The notes under the pieces are model-generated. The model made no database searches. It saw only the letters and a list, made by a program, of their open reading frames with translations, and was not told where the DNA came from. A DNA stretch of 64,000 nt, taken from NCBI RefSeq assembly GCF_932274485.2, contig NC_065879.2, forward strand, positions 42,898,436 to 42,962,435, read 5' to 3'. The DNA is from Patella vulgata (taxonomy: Eukaryota; Mollusca; Gastropoda; Patellidae). Positions 35,701-46,500 of this stretch are shown one piece after another (the first letter of the stretch is position 1; every line of letters begins with the position of its first letter). The position numbers and the translations under genes are program-made.

Positions 35701-38700
35701 TGTGGTAATAACCAAAAAGTTAAATATTACTGCTATTCAGAAACGTCAATAATAGGTTTTTTTATGGCTGTAATAGTTGATAGATGTGTAGAGAATTTCA
35801 TGTGCGATGGCTATTTATAGAGTGTTATCGTGTCGCGGGACTAGCCAGAAATCACTTTCGAGACAAGCCACTGAAGCGAGCACATTCTCCATGTCGAGTT
35901 CAACTTCCAGTAGAGAAAATTTTCGCTGCACGGGGCACTTTATCAATAGTTCCAATCCATTATCTTTCTTCAGGCCTTCCAATTTCAGCTGATCAAAAAC
36001 TTTCTCCCTGGTATTCTGATATCATCTTCTGGCAGACTCAGTGCTATTATTACACTCTGCTTTATTTTCTCCAAATCTGTGACCTTTCTCCAGGCAAACA
36101 ATTCTTGTTTGTAATGTTCATATGGTTTAGACTTCAAGGAAGGTGGGTTTATTTTGGTGGATATTTTAGTCTAAATTTCGGATTGCAATATTCTCACTAA
36201 TATAGATTGTCTACAGACTACACAAAGTTCTTCTCTTACTCTTAAAAATAAACCACAATCTGTTACTATTTGTTAAAGCTACCTAACACTCAAGCTGACA
36301 CAGAATACACTCAACCAGAACTTTATTCTGCCATAATTCTAGAGAGTACTGTATATAAAATAATAGTTATCTCCCTTGGATAAGGTATTAACAAGTATTA
36401 ATATTAAAATGAATCATTAATAATCCTTATGGGTAAAATAATTATATGCTTTCATTAAAAAATCACAACTTAAACAAATTCAACCGAATGTTACTGACAC
36501 TCTTCCTGTTACACACAGAATCTTGACTCAAATGAAAATATCTAAAATGTAAGTGCCCCTGTTATACTGCTTAACTCTGTTGAATGAGAATTTCCCTAAT
36601 ATTTGAGACTGTTCAATGCTCATGTGGTATGCAAAATGGGTACTCGGTTCATTTTGACAAATGTAGATAAATGTATAATTTTATGGTGCGATATGTTTTA
36701 AGTGAATGGAATAGAGTTTTAACTAATCATCAATGCAATACTTTGGTCATTTTATTCTATGGTCAGTTAGTGTGCAGTATGCTAGGAATGAGACTCTTGC
36801 TAGATAGCAGCATTTCTGCCTACTCCAATCATCAATAGTATAAACAAGCTAATGCCACCTATATTTAATGTGGTAAAGGTCTATAAAAAAGATCAATTTG
36901 AATTTGAATTCTAGCTTGAGTTAAGCCCTGGAAAGTAGATTTTATCCAAAAAATGCCCCACCATGGTTTGTAACTTTAAGCTTTTTGATAATATATCATA
37001 TTGCGTCATTTTTCCTGTTCTTCAAGTTTGCTTTAGATTTTATAGCATTAGTGAAGGTACTATTACATGTATTATGTTATATTATAGCAAAGAGTATTGG
37101 TCAGCCTGGTATTATATCATGTATAGAACACAGTCCTGTAGATTATAGTTTATATGCTGCTGGATCATACTCTAGAACCAGTAAGTTGACTTATTCATAT
37201 ATTATTATCTGTATATAATATTATTTAATAGTAGAAACTATGTTTATTTTTAATTTGAAGCATAACCCCTATAGTCATGCATATAAACTGTATGTGTATT
37301 GTAGGTGATGCTTGCCTACTCGATTTCAAGTAAAAGCTTGGGAGAATGATTCTTTAAACTCCTCGTATTTTTTTATGGCAAGGTCTGTCTTACACAAAAC
37401 AACATGCATTCTGCTATCACTGTAGGACTTCCAAACTGCATAGCTGTTCTAGCGATACTTCTGTGTCTACCATTACAATGATCCCTATGAATTCCTAATC
37501 ATATGACTCAATAATGTGGGGGATCACGGTGGCTAAGTGGGTAAGACTCTGGCTCACTAGCCTGGAGGTCAGGTGTTCGATCCCTGCATTGACTGAGGAA
37601 GTTCATCCAGATTTTCCGGTGTGGTTCTCCCTTGTCAGTGATGCAGGACAGAGGGTCTGGCAAGAACAGCTGTCTAGTCGTTGGGATGGGACAAAAAACT
37701 GAGGTCCTGTGTACACATTGGCATGACGTAAAAGATCCCATGACAGTTGGAATTCGATATAAGAGTAGGCCGTAGTAGTGCTGCTGTCCGGGCAAAATTT
37801 CCCTCATAGCACACTGTATGGTGTATGTCCGTTTTCATTAGCCCAGTTTGGAGCAGAACAGTTGGACGTTAAACCCCATTTCATTTAAATTCATTTCTCA
37901 ATAATGTGAAAACATATTAATGTCTAAATTTACCGAATTTGTTTAATTTATCTATATGTTTACAGTTGCATTATATTATGAACCAAAAGGGGAATTAGCA
38001 TGCTGTTTTAAAGGTCAACAAGGGGGAGTAACTCACATCAAGTTTTCTCCAGATGGCACAAAGCTATACAGTGGAGGAAGAAAGGTATTTAATATGTTCA
38101 TATATACATGAATTTATCTCAAGTAGTGAATATGTTTTGTTTACATCTCACATGCAATAAATGAAAGGACGAAAAAGAAGAACCTTTTAGGATGGGTCTC
38201 GATTGTCAATTCCTTGAAATATGGGTTAAAAAGTGGTCCTTACCTTCGCTGATTTCTAGGCATTGTATGAAAAGGCAGGTGGGCTAGAAAGTACTCTATT
38301 CCTTGTATTTCAGCCAACTTTGGGGAATGGAAATACAAGTCACAGAATGACTTTCAAAGATGACTAATGTCTTTAGGGTTCCAAAATTATAGTTTGTTTA
38401 ATTATTATAAACTTTTTTCCAACATAGGATCCAGAAATATTGTGTTGGGATTTGAGGAATCCAAGTAAAATATTGCTGACAATGAAACGAGAAGTGGAGA
38501 CGAATCAGAGAATTTATTTTGATTTAGACAGGTTTGTATATTAGTAACTACATATTGAACAAATGTTTTACCAAAGTATTTTATATGCCAAGTAAGGAGG
38601 TTTTTTATACGCCCACATTTTCATGTGGACGTATTATGCCGTCGCCCCTGTCCTCTACAATTTGTTTGTGGACACTCTACAGGTCACAATTTGTATCCGA

Positions 38701-41700
38701 TTTTGACGAAACTTGAAATATAGGTCTATCTCCTAAAGATCTCGGTTCGTCTCTATAGTGGCATATATCGGACCATAACTTCATGGATTATGGCCCCTGC
38801 TTGTACGAACAATCACGTTTTTAGCTTGTGGACACTCCAGAGGTTACATTTTTTACCCAATTTTGATGAAACTTGAAATGCATGTTAATATCCCAAAGAT
38901 CTTGGTTCCTTTTGATATTGGCGCATATCGGATCATAACTCCCTGAATTATGGCCCCTGATTGTACGAAAAATCGTGTTTTTAGCTTGTGGTCCCTCTAG
39001 AGGTCACAATTATACTATTCAAAAAAAGTAGGGGATATTTGATTTTGGGGGCATAATACTAAAATATGCAAATGACTACGAAAAAAGTCACTATAGAACC
39101 TAACAGAAGAAACATTTCCAGTTACATGTGACGCCCAAACGCACCAATAGCTACCGCATGGAATGCAGGTGATGCTTGGGATCATCATGGGGGTCCAACC
39201 CAAGATTTGCACGACTCTGACTTTGAATGTTACAGTCATTGTGGCATTGAATTCCAGGGTGGAAACATCAGTTTAATTGTTTTAGTGACCAGAAAACAAA
39301 TTTTGATATGCGTCGGCTTACCCAAAATGAAAGGTTACGTGCCCTTGGCATGCTACAGATCGGCACAACACAGGCGGTTGTGGCGCGGACGATGAATGTT
39401 TCTCAGTCTGTCATAAGCAGGCTATGGTCCAGATACCGTGATACACAATCTGTACAGGACAGACCACGCTCAGGTCGACCAAGGGCGACAACTCAAGCCC
39501 AGGATCGATTTATCCGTACCTTGGCCTTGAGAAATCATGTCATCACAGCAAATCAGATCAGCGCTCGTCTTCAAACAGACACTGGTGTGAGAGTGAGTGG
39601 CCAGACGATTCGGAATCGACTGCATAGGGGTCACTTTCGCGCCCGACGTCCTCGCGTGATCCCTTGTTTGAGAGATCATCACATTCAGGCAAGACGTCGT
39701 TGGTGTAGGGATCGTCAACACTGGGATAATCGACGCTGGAGCAATGTGATGTTTTCAGATGAGTCAAGGTTCACTGTTGATTTTTTGGACAGACGTAGGA
39801 GGGTGTGGCGTCGTCGAAACGAGCGCTTCCAAGACGTTAACGTCATCAGACATGATCGATTTGGGGGTGGTTCTGTTATGGTGTGGGGAGGCATCACTGT
39901 TGCTGGAAGAACGGCTTTACATGTTGTTGCAGGGCTTGTTACAGGCCAGTACTACCGGGACAACATCTTGGCAGTCCATGTTGTGCCGTTCGCACGACGT
40001 CATGGCCGCCGTTTCATCTTCCAGGATGACAACGCAAGATGTCACAGGGCCAGGATCGTTACAGGTTACCTCCAACAACAGAACATCACCACATTACCTT
40101 GGCCAGCACTGAGTCTCCCCCATCGAGCATGTCTGGGACATGCTTGGACAGAGGTTACGTCAACGTCAACAACGTCCTGCCAATGTTCAAGAACTTGCTG
40201 CTGTGTTGCAACAGGAATGGGACAATCTGGACCAAAATGACCTTAGACGTCTCATTAGGAGTATGCCACGTCGGATCAATGCTTGTTTGGCAAACAGAGG
40301 AGGATTTACCCGTTACTGACTTGGTTGTGATACTGTGGTAACTTTGCTGTTTGACCCCGGGTATCATTTTACCCTTATAATGGTCAGTCTGTGCCTTACT
40401 TAGTCTAACGATCATTTGGAATAAATCGATGAATGTGAACTTCATTTCATTTTGTCATTTGTTTCTTCGTCAGTTTCATTAGGTGACTTTAATAACACTT
40501 AAAAATCAAATATCCCCTACTTTTTTTGAATAGTATATTATCTGATTTATAAAAACGTTCGAATATATCACTGTTACACCATAATGTTAGTCGAGTTCGA
40601 ATTTCGTGAAAATCGGACCAAAACTGCCAGACAAAATGGCCGCCCCTCGTATGCAAATAGTGTAAACATCGGGTATATCAAGGTTGTGGACCCTCTAGAG
40701 GTCACAATTTTAATCTGATTTTGACAAAACTTGAAATACACGTTTATAATCCGAAGATCTTGGTTCCTCTCGATATTCGTGCATATCAGATCGTAACTTC
40801 CTGAGTTATGGCCCTTGATTATACGAAAAATCGCGTTTTTAGCTTGTGGTCCCTGTAGAGGTCACAATTTTTATCCAATTTAAAAAAAAATGTGTGAATA
40901 TATCACCGTTACACGCTAAGATTTTGGTTCCCTTTTGTAATTGCCCATATCTGAACGTAACTTCCTGGATTATGGCCCCTGATTGTTGAATGAAGGTTGA
41001 ATTCGAACTTCGGGAAAATCGAAATGAAACTGCCTGACAAAATGGACGCTCTTTGTGTGTAAAAGTATGTAATACGAAGGTTGTAGATCCTCACAATTTT
41101 TATCCGATTTTGATGAAACTTATAAAAAACATAACTTTATATCCCAAGGATCTCAGTCCCTTTTGATATTTGGCATTTCAGACTATAACTTTCTGGATTA
41201 TTGCCCCTGATTGTACAAAAAATTGCTTTTGTTTTTAGCTTGTTCTCTATCCATCTCTTGGAAATGTGGGCGTATCTTGCCTGGCAGCCGCTGGTTCAGA
41301 CTAGGAAAGAAGTCACAAAACTGGAAGGGAAGACGAAAATTCATAAAAATATATGGTCATTGAGATATTAAAGTTCACACCAAATTTGAATTTCCAGAAA
41401 GTTATCCTCTTAGTTGGGGTCTATTTCTAGATGGTGATGACAATTGATTCTAAGAGGTGTATGCTTTAATCCTTGAGAGTCAATTAGCAAGTGATTTATG
41501 ATATAATTATAATACTAGGACACTTAGTATGGATACAATCACTTGGTTTATTGTAATGTAACGTTTCAACAAGATTTCACAAAATGTTTTTAAGCAAGTA
41601 CATAATGTACAAATGCTTAGTCTTCTAAAAGACCAGACTATTTCTCAGTCATTTATATTATGTTCATGTAACTAACAGCTGTGCCTGTATTTGTTTTATA

Positions 41701-42893
41701 GTAGTGGAAGGTATATGATATCTGGTAATCATAATGGTAGTATAAATATATGGGATGTATTAGGTACTGATACTACACCGCAACCTATTCTAACTTATCA
41801 AGCTCATCATGATACAGTTAATGGTGTCAGGTAACAAAATATAATTTTACTTATAAATATAGTTATATTACCAACTTTTTTTTAATTCTCCAAATAACTG
41901 TAGAAAATTGAATGCTCATCAATATTTTTTGGTCAAGTACTGTCCAGTTGTTTTCTGCCATACTGTAATTCACACTTCTTGTTAGTAGCCAAACGACCAC
42001 ATTCACTATTTTTGAAATTAGTATATCTATGGGTAGTTAACTTATTCAAGGGAGAGAGAGAGAGAAATCGGGTTTAACGTCCACTCGACACAAACTAGGT
42101 CATTTTGGGACTAACACATGGTTCAATTTTTTTTATTTAAACAATTCGCTTGCGCGTAGGGGTCTTTAGCAGTGGGAGGAAACCGGATTACCTGGAGAAA
42201 TCCCACGAGGTTGGACAGGTGACCCTACTCCTTGTCTCGTACAACCTGGGAATCGAAACCCCGCCAGTTGACTCAATGACAGACCGTGTGATACAGCGCG
42301 CGTACGTGCTAACCATGCGGCCCTCCAACCCCCCTAACTTATTCAAGGAAGGAGTGCAAAGGTTTTCAGTGATGTATAGTCTGGTTCAGTGATGGGATTT
42401 CAAAAAAAATTTTGTCGGACATTTTAATGAAAATAAAGGGACATAACTGTTATCGTTATTTAAGCAGAAGAATTCATACCACAATTAAAAATCACATATT
42501 AACTCTGGTTAATTGAAAGGACACTTTTAGCAATTTTTGGATGATCACTTTGATGCTTTGTTGCAGATTATTGTTTGCACTCTACATAAAGACTGCAACT
42601 ATAAATACTATAAAACATGAAAATTAAATGTTCACATATTATATTATTGTAAAAATTGTTGGTTTTTTTTTTTTTAGTGATCTCCCTCTCCCTGTGAAGT
42701 ATAAAGGTTTTTGTGTTTAAATTCTGAATCATTTTATTTCAGTTTACATCCCAGTTTACCATTATTAGCAACCTCATCTGGTCAAAGACATTATCCTGCA
42801 TTAGGAGATAGTGATGATTCTGATACTGAAGATTTTACACAGACAACAGATAGTGTTGATTATAGTTTAGGACTGTGGTGGCTTGGATCTTAA
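26038..42893 (+). CDS. WRAP53: WRAP53 / TCAB1, complete 11-exon telomerase Cajal body protein
   Basis: Coding exons: 26038-26780, 29767-29844, 30023-30131, 30608-30696, 31369-31459, 32185-32317, 37088-37180, 37966-38084, 38428-38531, 41702-41830, 42743-42893. All junctions are GT-AG and phases agree, giving 612 aa (human 548). After a disordered N-terminus the WD40 core reads [147 protein letters not shown] and [17 protein letters not shown]. All align with human TCAB1. In the family this protein binds the CAB box of scaRNAs and telomerase RNA and delivers them to Cajal bodies. The C-terminus lacks the human glycine-rich extension. Introns 6 and 9 hold large insertions. Confidence 0.96.
27155..27480 (+). 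repeat. Tandem repeat, about 140-bp period, 2.3 copies
   Basis: GATTGACTTTAAATTTATAC recurs at 27155 and 27295, with a diverged copy at 27434. Units include CTTGTGGATGCTCTAGAGGC and AAGTTATGACCCTTGATCAC. The order of pieces (CTAGAGG, ATCCGATT, AAAGAT, ATGACCCTTGAT) copies that of the 38600-41297 repeat. It lies in WRAP53 intron 1. Confidence 0.75.
27780..29440 (+). repeat. Diverged tandem segmental duplication in WRAP53 intron 1
   Basis: Two copies of a roughly 700-bp segment. Matching pairs include GTTAAGCGAAAC/GTTAAGTGAAAC (about 27996 and 28901), ATATAGAGAGC/ATATAGAGCAT, TTTCTAATTACAC plus TGAGTTTCAACCTAAACTCT (about 28638 and 29322) and TTACCATAACTTCAGTGTG/TGACCATAACTTCGGTGTG. A SINE A tail is present in both copies. 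Confidence 0.6.
28460..28640 (+). mobile_element. SINE family A, 5'-truncated
   Basis: CCCGTGTACACATTGG, AAAGATCCCTTGGCAGTTGG, TATAAGAGTAG and the 3' tail GACGTTAAACCCCATTTCAT match the 37516 element. The tRNA-like head is missing. Confidence 0.8.
29902..30022 (+). repeat. Tandem copies of WRAP53 exon 3's acceptor and first codons
   Basis: Two extra acceptor copies, ATTACAG/GTCACC at 29919 and 29966, precede the true one ATTATAG/GTCACC at 30022. Each is preceded by AATAGTGATGATAATTAT, which is also the sequence inside the true exon coding for NSDDNYL (about 30051-30071). Entry at either extra acceptor keeps phase but reaches a stop within about ten codons. Confidence 0.88.
32411..36425 (-). 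mobile_element. Broken copia-type LTR retrotransposon fossil
   Basis: In WRAP53 intron 6, opposite strand to the gene. Direct repeats that look like LTR remnants lie at about 32411-32546 and 36271-36425. Parts seen in element order: gag-like region (about 36180-35880), zinc-knuckle and aspartic-protease region (about 35000-34440), integrase pieces (about 34275-33370) and RNase H (33276-32644). Integrase before RNase H suits the Ty1/copia order. It is clearly broken, with several interruptions, and other repeat sequence lies inside it. LTR divergence is about 6-10% by eye, so it is not recent. Confidence 0.7.
37516..37888 (+). mobile_element. tRNA-derived SINE family A, full length
   Basis: tRNA-like head with A-box region GTGGCTAAGTGGGTAAGA and B-box region GTGTTCGATCCCTG. 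The body has CCCTTGTCAGTGATGCAGG, GTGTACACATTGGCATGACG and AAAAGATCCCATGACAGTTG. The 3' end is GGACGTTAAACCCCATTTCA. Copies: 12636-12932 and 48820-49115 (long), 28460-28640 and 15350-15405 (partial). It lies in WRAP53 intron 7. Confidence 0.88.
39015..40533 (+). mobile_element. Tc1/mariner transposon, full length, 1519 bp
   Basis: Inverted ends CTATTCAAAAAAAGTAGGGG, continuing as ATATTTGATTTT, are the same at both sides. TA flanks them at 39013-39014 and 40534-40535. The element interrupts the sequence AGGTCACAATTA/TTATCTGATTTA of the host repeat. It encodes one transposase, which is broken once. The intact ends make it younger than the repeat it entered and younger than the remnant at 2631-3322. 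Confidence 0.93.
39308..40319 (+). pseudogene. Tc1-type DD34E transposase with one frameshift
   Basis: The frame from 39308 gives an N-terminal helix-turn-helix ([20 protein letters not shown]), the GRPR linker ([11 protein letters not shown], residues 52-62), catalytic D151 in MFSDESRF and D241 in FQDDNARCH. The frame shifts at about 40111-40118, between WPALS and SPIEHVWD, apparently by loss of about 8 bases against the family consensus [16 protein letters not shown]. In the shifted frame the third catalytic residue ([12 protein letters not shown]), then [19 protein letters not shown] and a stop at 40317-40319 follow. D-to-E spacing would be the usual 34 if repaired. Product in life: cut-and-paste transposase acting on TA targets. 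Confidence 0.9.
42052..42335 (-). mobile_element. SINE family B, inverted
   Basis: Complement of the 24485 element. It has a GAGAGAGAGA edge, CGGGTTTAACGTCCACTCGA, TTAGCAGTGGGAGGAAACCG, AGGTTGGACAGGTGACC and a tRNA-like head complement ending GCTAACCATGCGGCCC. It lies in WRAP53 intron 10. Confidence 0.85.
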
Positions 42894-42897
42894 TAAA
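42892..42897 (+). promoter_or_regulatory. WRAP53 poly(A) signal overlapping the stop codon
   Basis: The stop TAA (42891-42893) runs into TAAAAAT, so AATAAA begins at the second base of the stop codon. Cleavage 10-30 bases on would give an almost absent 3' UTR. Confidence 0.55.
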
Positions 42898-43256
42898 AAT
42901 GTACGTGTATGTCGTAAAAAATTTGTTTCTTTAGTTGTTCTGAAATGACTATGAATTTCAGTATATACTTACTTATTTGAAGGGTAGGTCATATATTGTG
43001 GCAGAGAGCTAACACATGTTGTTGAATTGTAGCTCACAGACAAAGAAAATGCCTATTCTTAAACATATTTAACATTTACTTTACATGAATAAGGAACCAG
43101 TGTCTTCATTAATCTCATTGGGGCAGAAAAGTAGGTTTTTATTATATCTGGAAGGACATGAGGACACAAAATAATACTCTCAATCATAGTTACTTATGAA
43201 TCAGCACCTTCATATAATAATGTCTTAATGATTTTAACATTCGTTTCTAAGAAATA

Positions 43257-43262
43257 TTTATT
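43257..43262 (-). promoter_or_regulatory. Poly(A) signal of the Ig/chitin-binding gene
   Basis: AATAAA on the minus strand about 94 bases after the stop at 43356-43358. Polyadenylation here would end the transcript near 43240, leaving roughly 330 bases between its end and that of WRAP53. Confidence 0.5.
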
Positions 43263-43355
43263 CTTTGGTAATTATAAATAGGTAGACTAGATACAAACTA
43301 AGATTCATATAATGTAAGTTCATATATTTCACACCTTCTACTTGCAGGAATTTCA

Positions 43356-43555
43356 TCATTCTGTTTGTGTTTTATTGTAACAGAATGATTCTGCTATATT
43401 AAATGTACACTGTCCATTGCGGTGGTAAAGGGTGCCAAGACGACAATGTTGTATCACTTCCTTTCCTTGGACACACCAAAAATATTTATTACACAATACA
43501 GGGTGAGGGAAATAGTCACCATGGCGATTAGATCTACAGGGATGAATTGATTCAG
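43356..43555 (-). CDS. Third CBM14 (peritrophin-A) domain and C-terminus
   Basis: Reads PCRSNRHGDYFPHPVLCNKY, then FWCVQGKEVIQHCRLGTLYH and QCTFNIAESFC, stop TGA. G-x-Y-F-P-H-P-x-x-C-x-x-Y-F-x-C is the chitin-binding type 2 signature with its cysteines in place. The phase-1 entry matches the other domain exons. It is the last exon of the gene. Confidence 0.88.
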
Positions 43556-46500
43556 CTGAAAAATAAATCTGAATTTAATTTATTTGAAATTTGAAAATAG
43601 TCTAAAAAAATATGCAACTTTAAGCATTGTAATATTTATAATTTTCGTCTATCATCATTACCAATCTACACAATAATTGCCATGTAAAGTCTATCTACAT
43701 CAGTCCACACAGATCTAAGTAATCAATGTAATCAATATCATCCATATATTATCTATGTGTAATACTGTAATCCATATCACCTAATGTTCCCATAACATTA
43801 TATCACATGTAATCACTGCACCTAAGTCGCCATTACTCATATGTAGTTATTACCATATACATAATAATTACCACATATACAGCAGTAAGCATTGCCACCT
43901 GCATGTCTACATTACCACATTAGTAGAACATATATGTAATCGTTACCATTTCAATACATTTGAATCTACATACATCACCTTTATTTACAGTAATCAGTTT
44001 ACCTGAATGTGTGGTCTTTGGTTCCAGCAGATCACATTTCTCTGTACTTGGATTAAAACACAAACCCCGACTACATCTACTGATATAGATATCTGATATA
44101 GCACATTGTATAAAATATCTACAATCATTAGGATGAGGTATATAACCACCTTTTCTTTCTTTACATTCACTTTCTGAAGATAAAAACCCATACAGAATAA
44201 CAACAGCCACAGTGAACTTATGAACGATAGACTTATGTATCTGATGAAATTCTATGTTCATGTCTATGTTTATCTCACCTTTAATCAAGATATTAGTACT
44301 TTTATTTGTGACAAGAGAGGGGCATTTGGTACCACCATTGCCATACCAATTACCTCCGGACAGTTATGTGCCAATTTCTACAAAGATATTTCTATCAAGT
44401 TATATTTAATTAGATGATTAGACTGCTTATCAAAGGGGGGGGGGGGCGAATTGTTAACACAAGTCATTTAGTCAAGTGGCGTAGTTTCGATTCCCCGCTT
44501 GTGCATGACAAGGAGTGGGGTCACCTGTCCAACCTTGTGGGTCCTCCAGTTTCCTCCCACTGCCAAAAACTCATGCACAAGAGGATTATTGAAATAAAAT
44601 TGAACCATGTTAGTCGCAATATGACCAGGTTTGGGTCAAGTGGATGTTAAACCCCATTTTTCCCTCTCTCTCTCTCAGAATGTTCACTCATCCAGTCAGT
44701 TTTATCAGAAAAGATACAGACTTACTTTTCAGAACATAAAGGGTATCATTAACACTGACTGAGGGTATACCACTTGCATTGCGGACTTCACATTTTATCA
44801 ACGTTCCATTTAGACTATCCTCTCCGGATACAAAATATTCCCCCTTAACTGTGGTGGTACATTGATCTTTCTCTGTAACTTTGGTCAAATGGTCAAACAC
44901 AATATCATGGAATAGAGATTCATATGGAAGTCTTTTGCTTAGAATCAGATTACCTGGCGGAAAACCAACGTCTGCTGAACATGTTATGTTGTTTCGTTTA
45001 GAACTGCCATTAACAAGAGTTAGTGGAAGAAGCATTTCTGGAGGTTCTGGTTTTGCTGAAACAGAAGATTTTAACTTCTTTTATAAAACAACTATACCCT
45101 GAACTCCCGTGTCAGGGTACAATTATTACATTGCTATTTCGAGGATTTTCTCCGGGTCACCAAGTTTTCTCCCACTGCAAAAGACCCCTAAGAATAAGCG
45201 AATTCTCTCTCTCTCTCTCCGATATGTAACCCACGCCCCGAAATGAAATATATAGCTGTTTTAGATTGACCCCAGGAATATGTTTTGCTAGGAAAAGGTT
45301 CTGTAGTTTATGGTGGTAAATAACTTCCTGTTTACATGTAGTACCTAAGATGATTCTAAGGCCTCTGGTTAGGATACTGTATGAACCTCTTCAGCCAAAA
45401 TCATGACTGACAGCCTATCTTATCTTCTCAATTTGCAATACGACTTTCTTACGAATTACAAACTACACCCCGCTTTGCTTACCTGACACCTCTAAAAATC
45501 TTTCGGCTTCTAAATTCCTAGAACCACTGGATGCGCGACAAGCAAAAAGTCCTTTATCTGAACATTGCAGACCGTAAATCCACAGTTGGAAGGTTACATC
45601 GTATCTGGATATTTTAACTTTAGTTAGTGATCTTGATTCCAGATGTTTATTAAACCAAATGACTTTCCGTTGTCTGTCAAAGGTTAGTAGGATCTGATGA
45701 ATATCAATTTGATTATCTCGTTTCATTAAAAATATCGTCTGCCATTCTTCGAAATTGATCAATCGGCATGATATGGACGCCGCTCCTTTACCAGTAGACT
45801 CGACAGAAGTTTCAATATCCATGGCTGCGGGAAGAAAACAAACGAAGAGTCACTTTCAAATGGGATTTGTTAACTCCATTTGTAAACTCCACTTAAAGAT
45901 GGGTTCCCGCGTACAAACTGGGTGATTTAATGGTCATAACTTTGCTTCAAATCCTTCTCAAACATTGTAATTGCGAAGGAATGTCCTGCTATAAAAATTC
46001 GATCAAACCAGGTCATGTTTACGTCACGTGACTTACCTCTCTTGGAAGTCTGAGGAGAATTCATGGCATACATAAGACGATGTTGTCTTTAATCGCTTAC
46101 TATTTATTACAAATATCGAATCCTAATTAAATTCTCGGATTATCCACTACACGCGTCTTTTTCCGTCATTTTTATCTCAGAAAGTGTGGTACGTCTAACT
46201 TTTCATAAAGTTTATCAACTTGTACATAATGTTCGCGTGTGACCTTTGATATCACGCGTGCAGAAATTCCTAATCGTCGAGCTGTTGATTAGGGGAACCC
46301 TTACATTTTTGTCCTGTAGACGCTCCATGAGTGTTTTTCGGGGAATCCAGTATTTTTCTAGTAAGATTGGATATCTCTACTTTCCATATATACCAAAATT
46401 ACCATACTTTTATTGGAAATAACCACCCGATAAATACTTTTCTGGGAACGCATCTTTAAGCTCGGCTTTATCCATATTGTCTATGGGATTTTATTTTTGC

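Larger units (their letters stand above)
38600..41297 (+). repeat. Long GGCCATAA/CTCTAGAGGTCACAA repeat element, split by a Tc1 insertion
   Basis: Starts TTTTTATACGCCCACATTTT at about 38603 and ends GAAATGTGGGCGTATC then CTGGCAGCCGCTGGTT, so ATACGCCCACATTT forms an inverted pair near the ends. Between are repeated paragraphs with TTGTGG(A/T)C(A/C)CTCTAGAGG, TATCCGATTTTGATGAAACT, CCAAAGATCTTGGTTCC and ATTATGGCCCCTGATTGTAC. About 1.2 kb without the 39015-40533 insertion. No coding capacity; probably a non-autonomous DNA element. Confidence 0.75.

Noticed and set aside
35784-36200. 138-codon plus-strand open frame
   Set aside because: It is the shadow of the gag-like region of the LTR fossil, which is on the minus strand.
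37516-37590. tRNA-like sequence with A- and B-box motifs (also at 24485, 48820 and complements)
   Set aside because: It does not fold as a full tRNA and is always followed by the same SINE body, so it is the head of a SINE, not a tRNA gene.
39759-40112. Open frames antisense or shifted to the Tc1 transposase (also 39470-39897 minus, 40155-40445 minus)
   Set aside because: They are shadows of the transposase reading frame.
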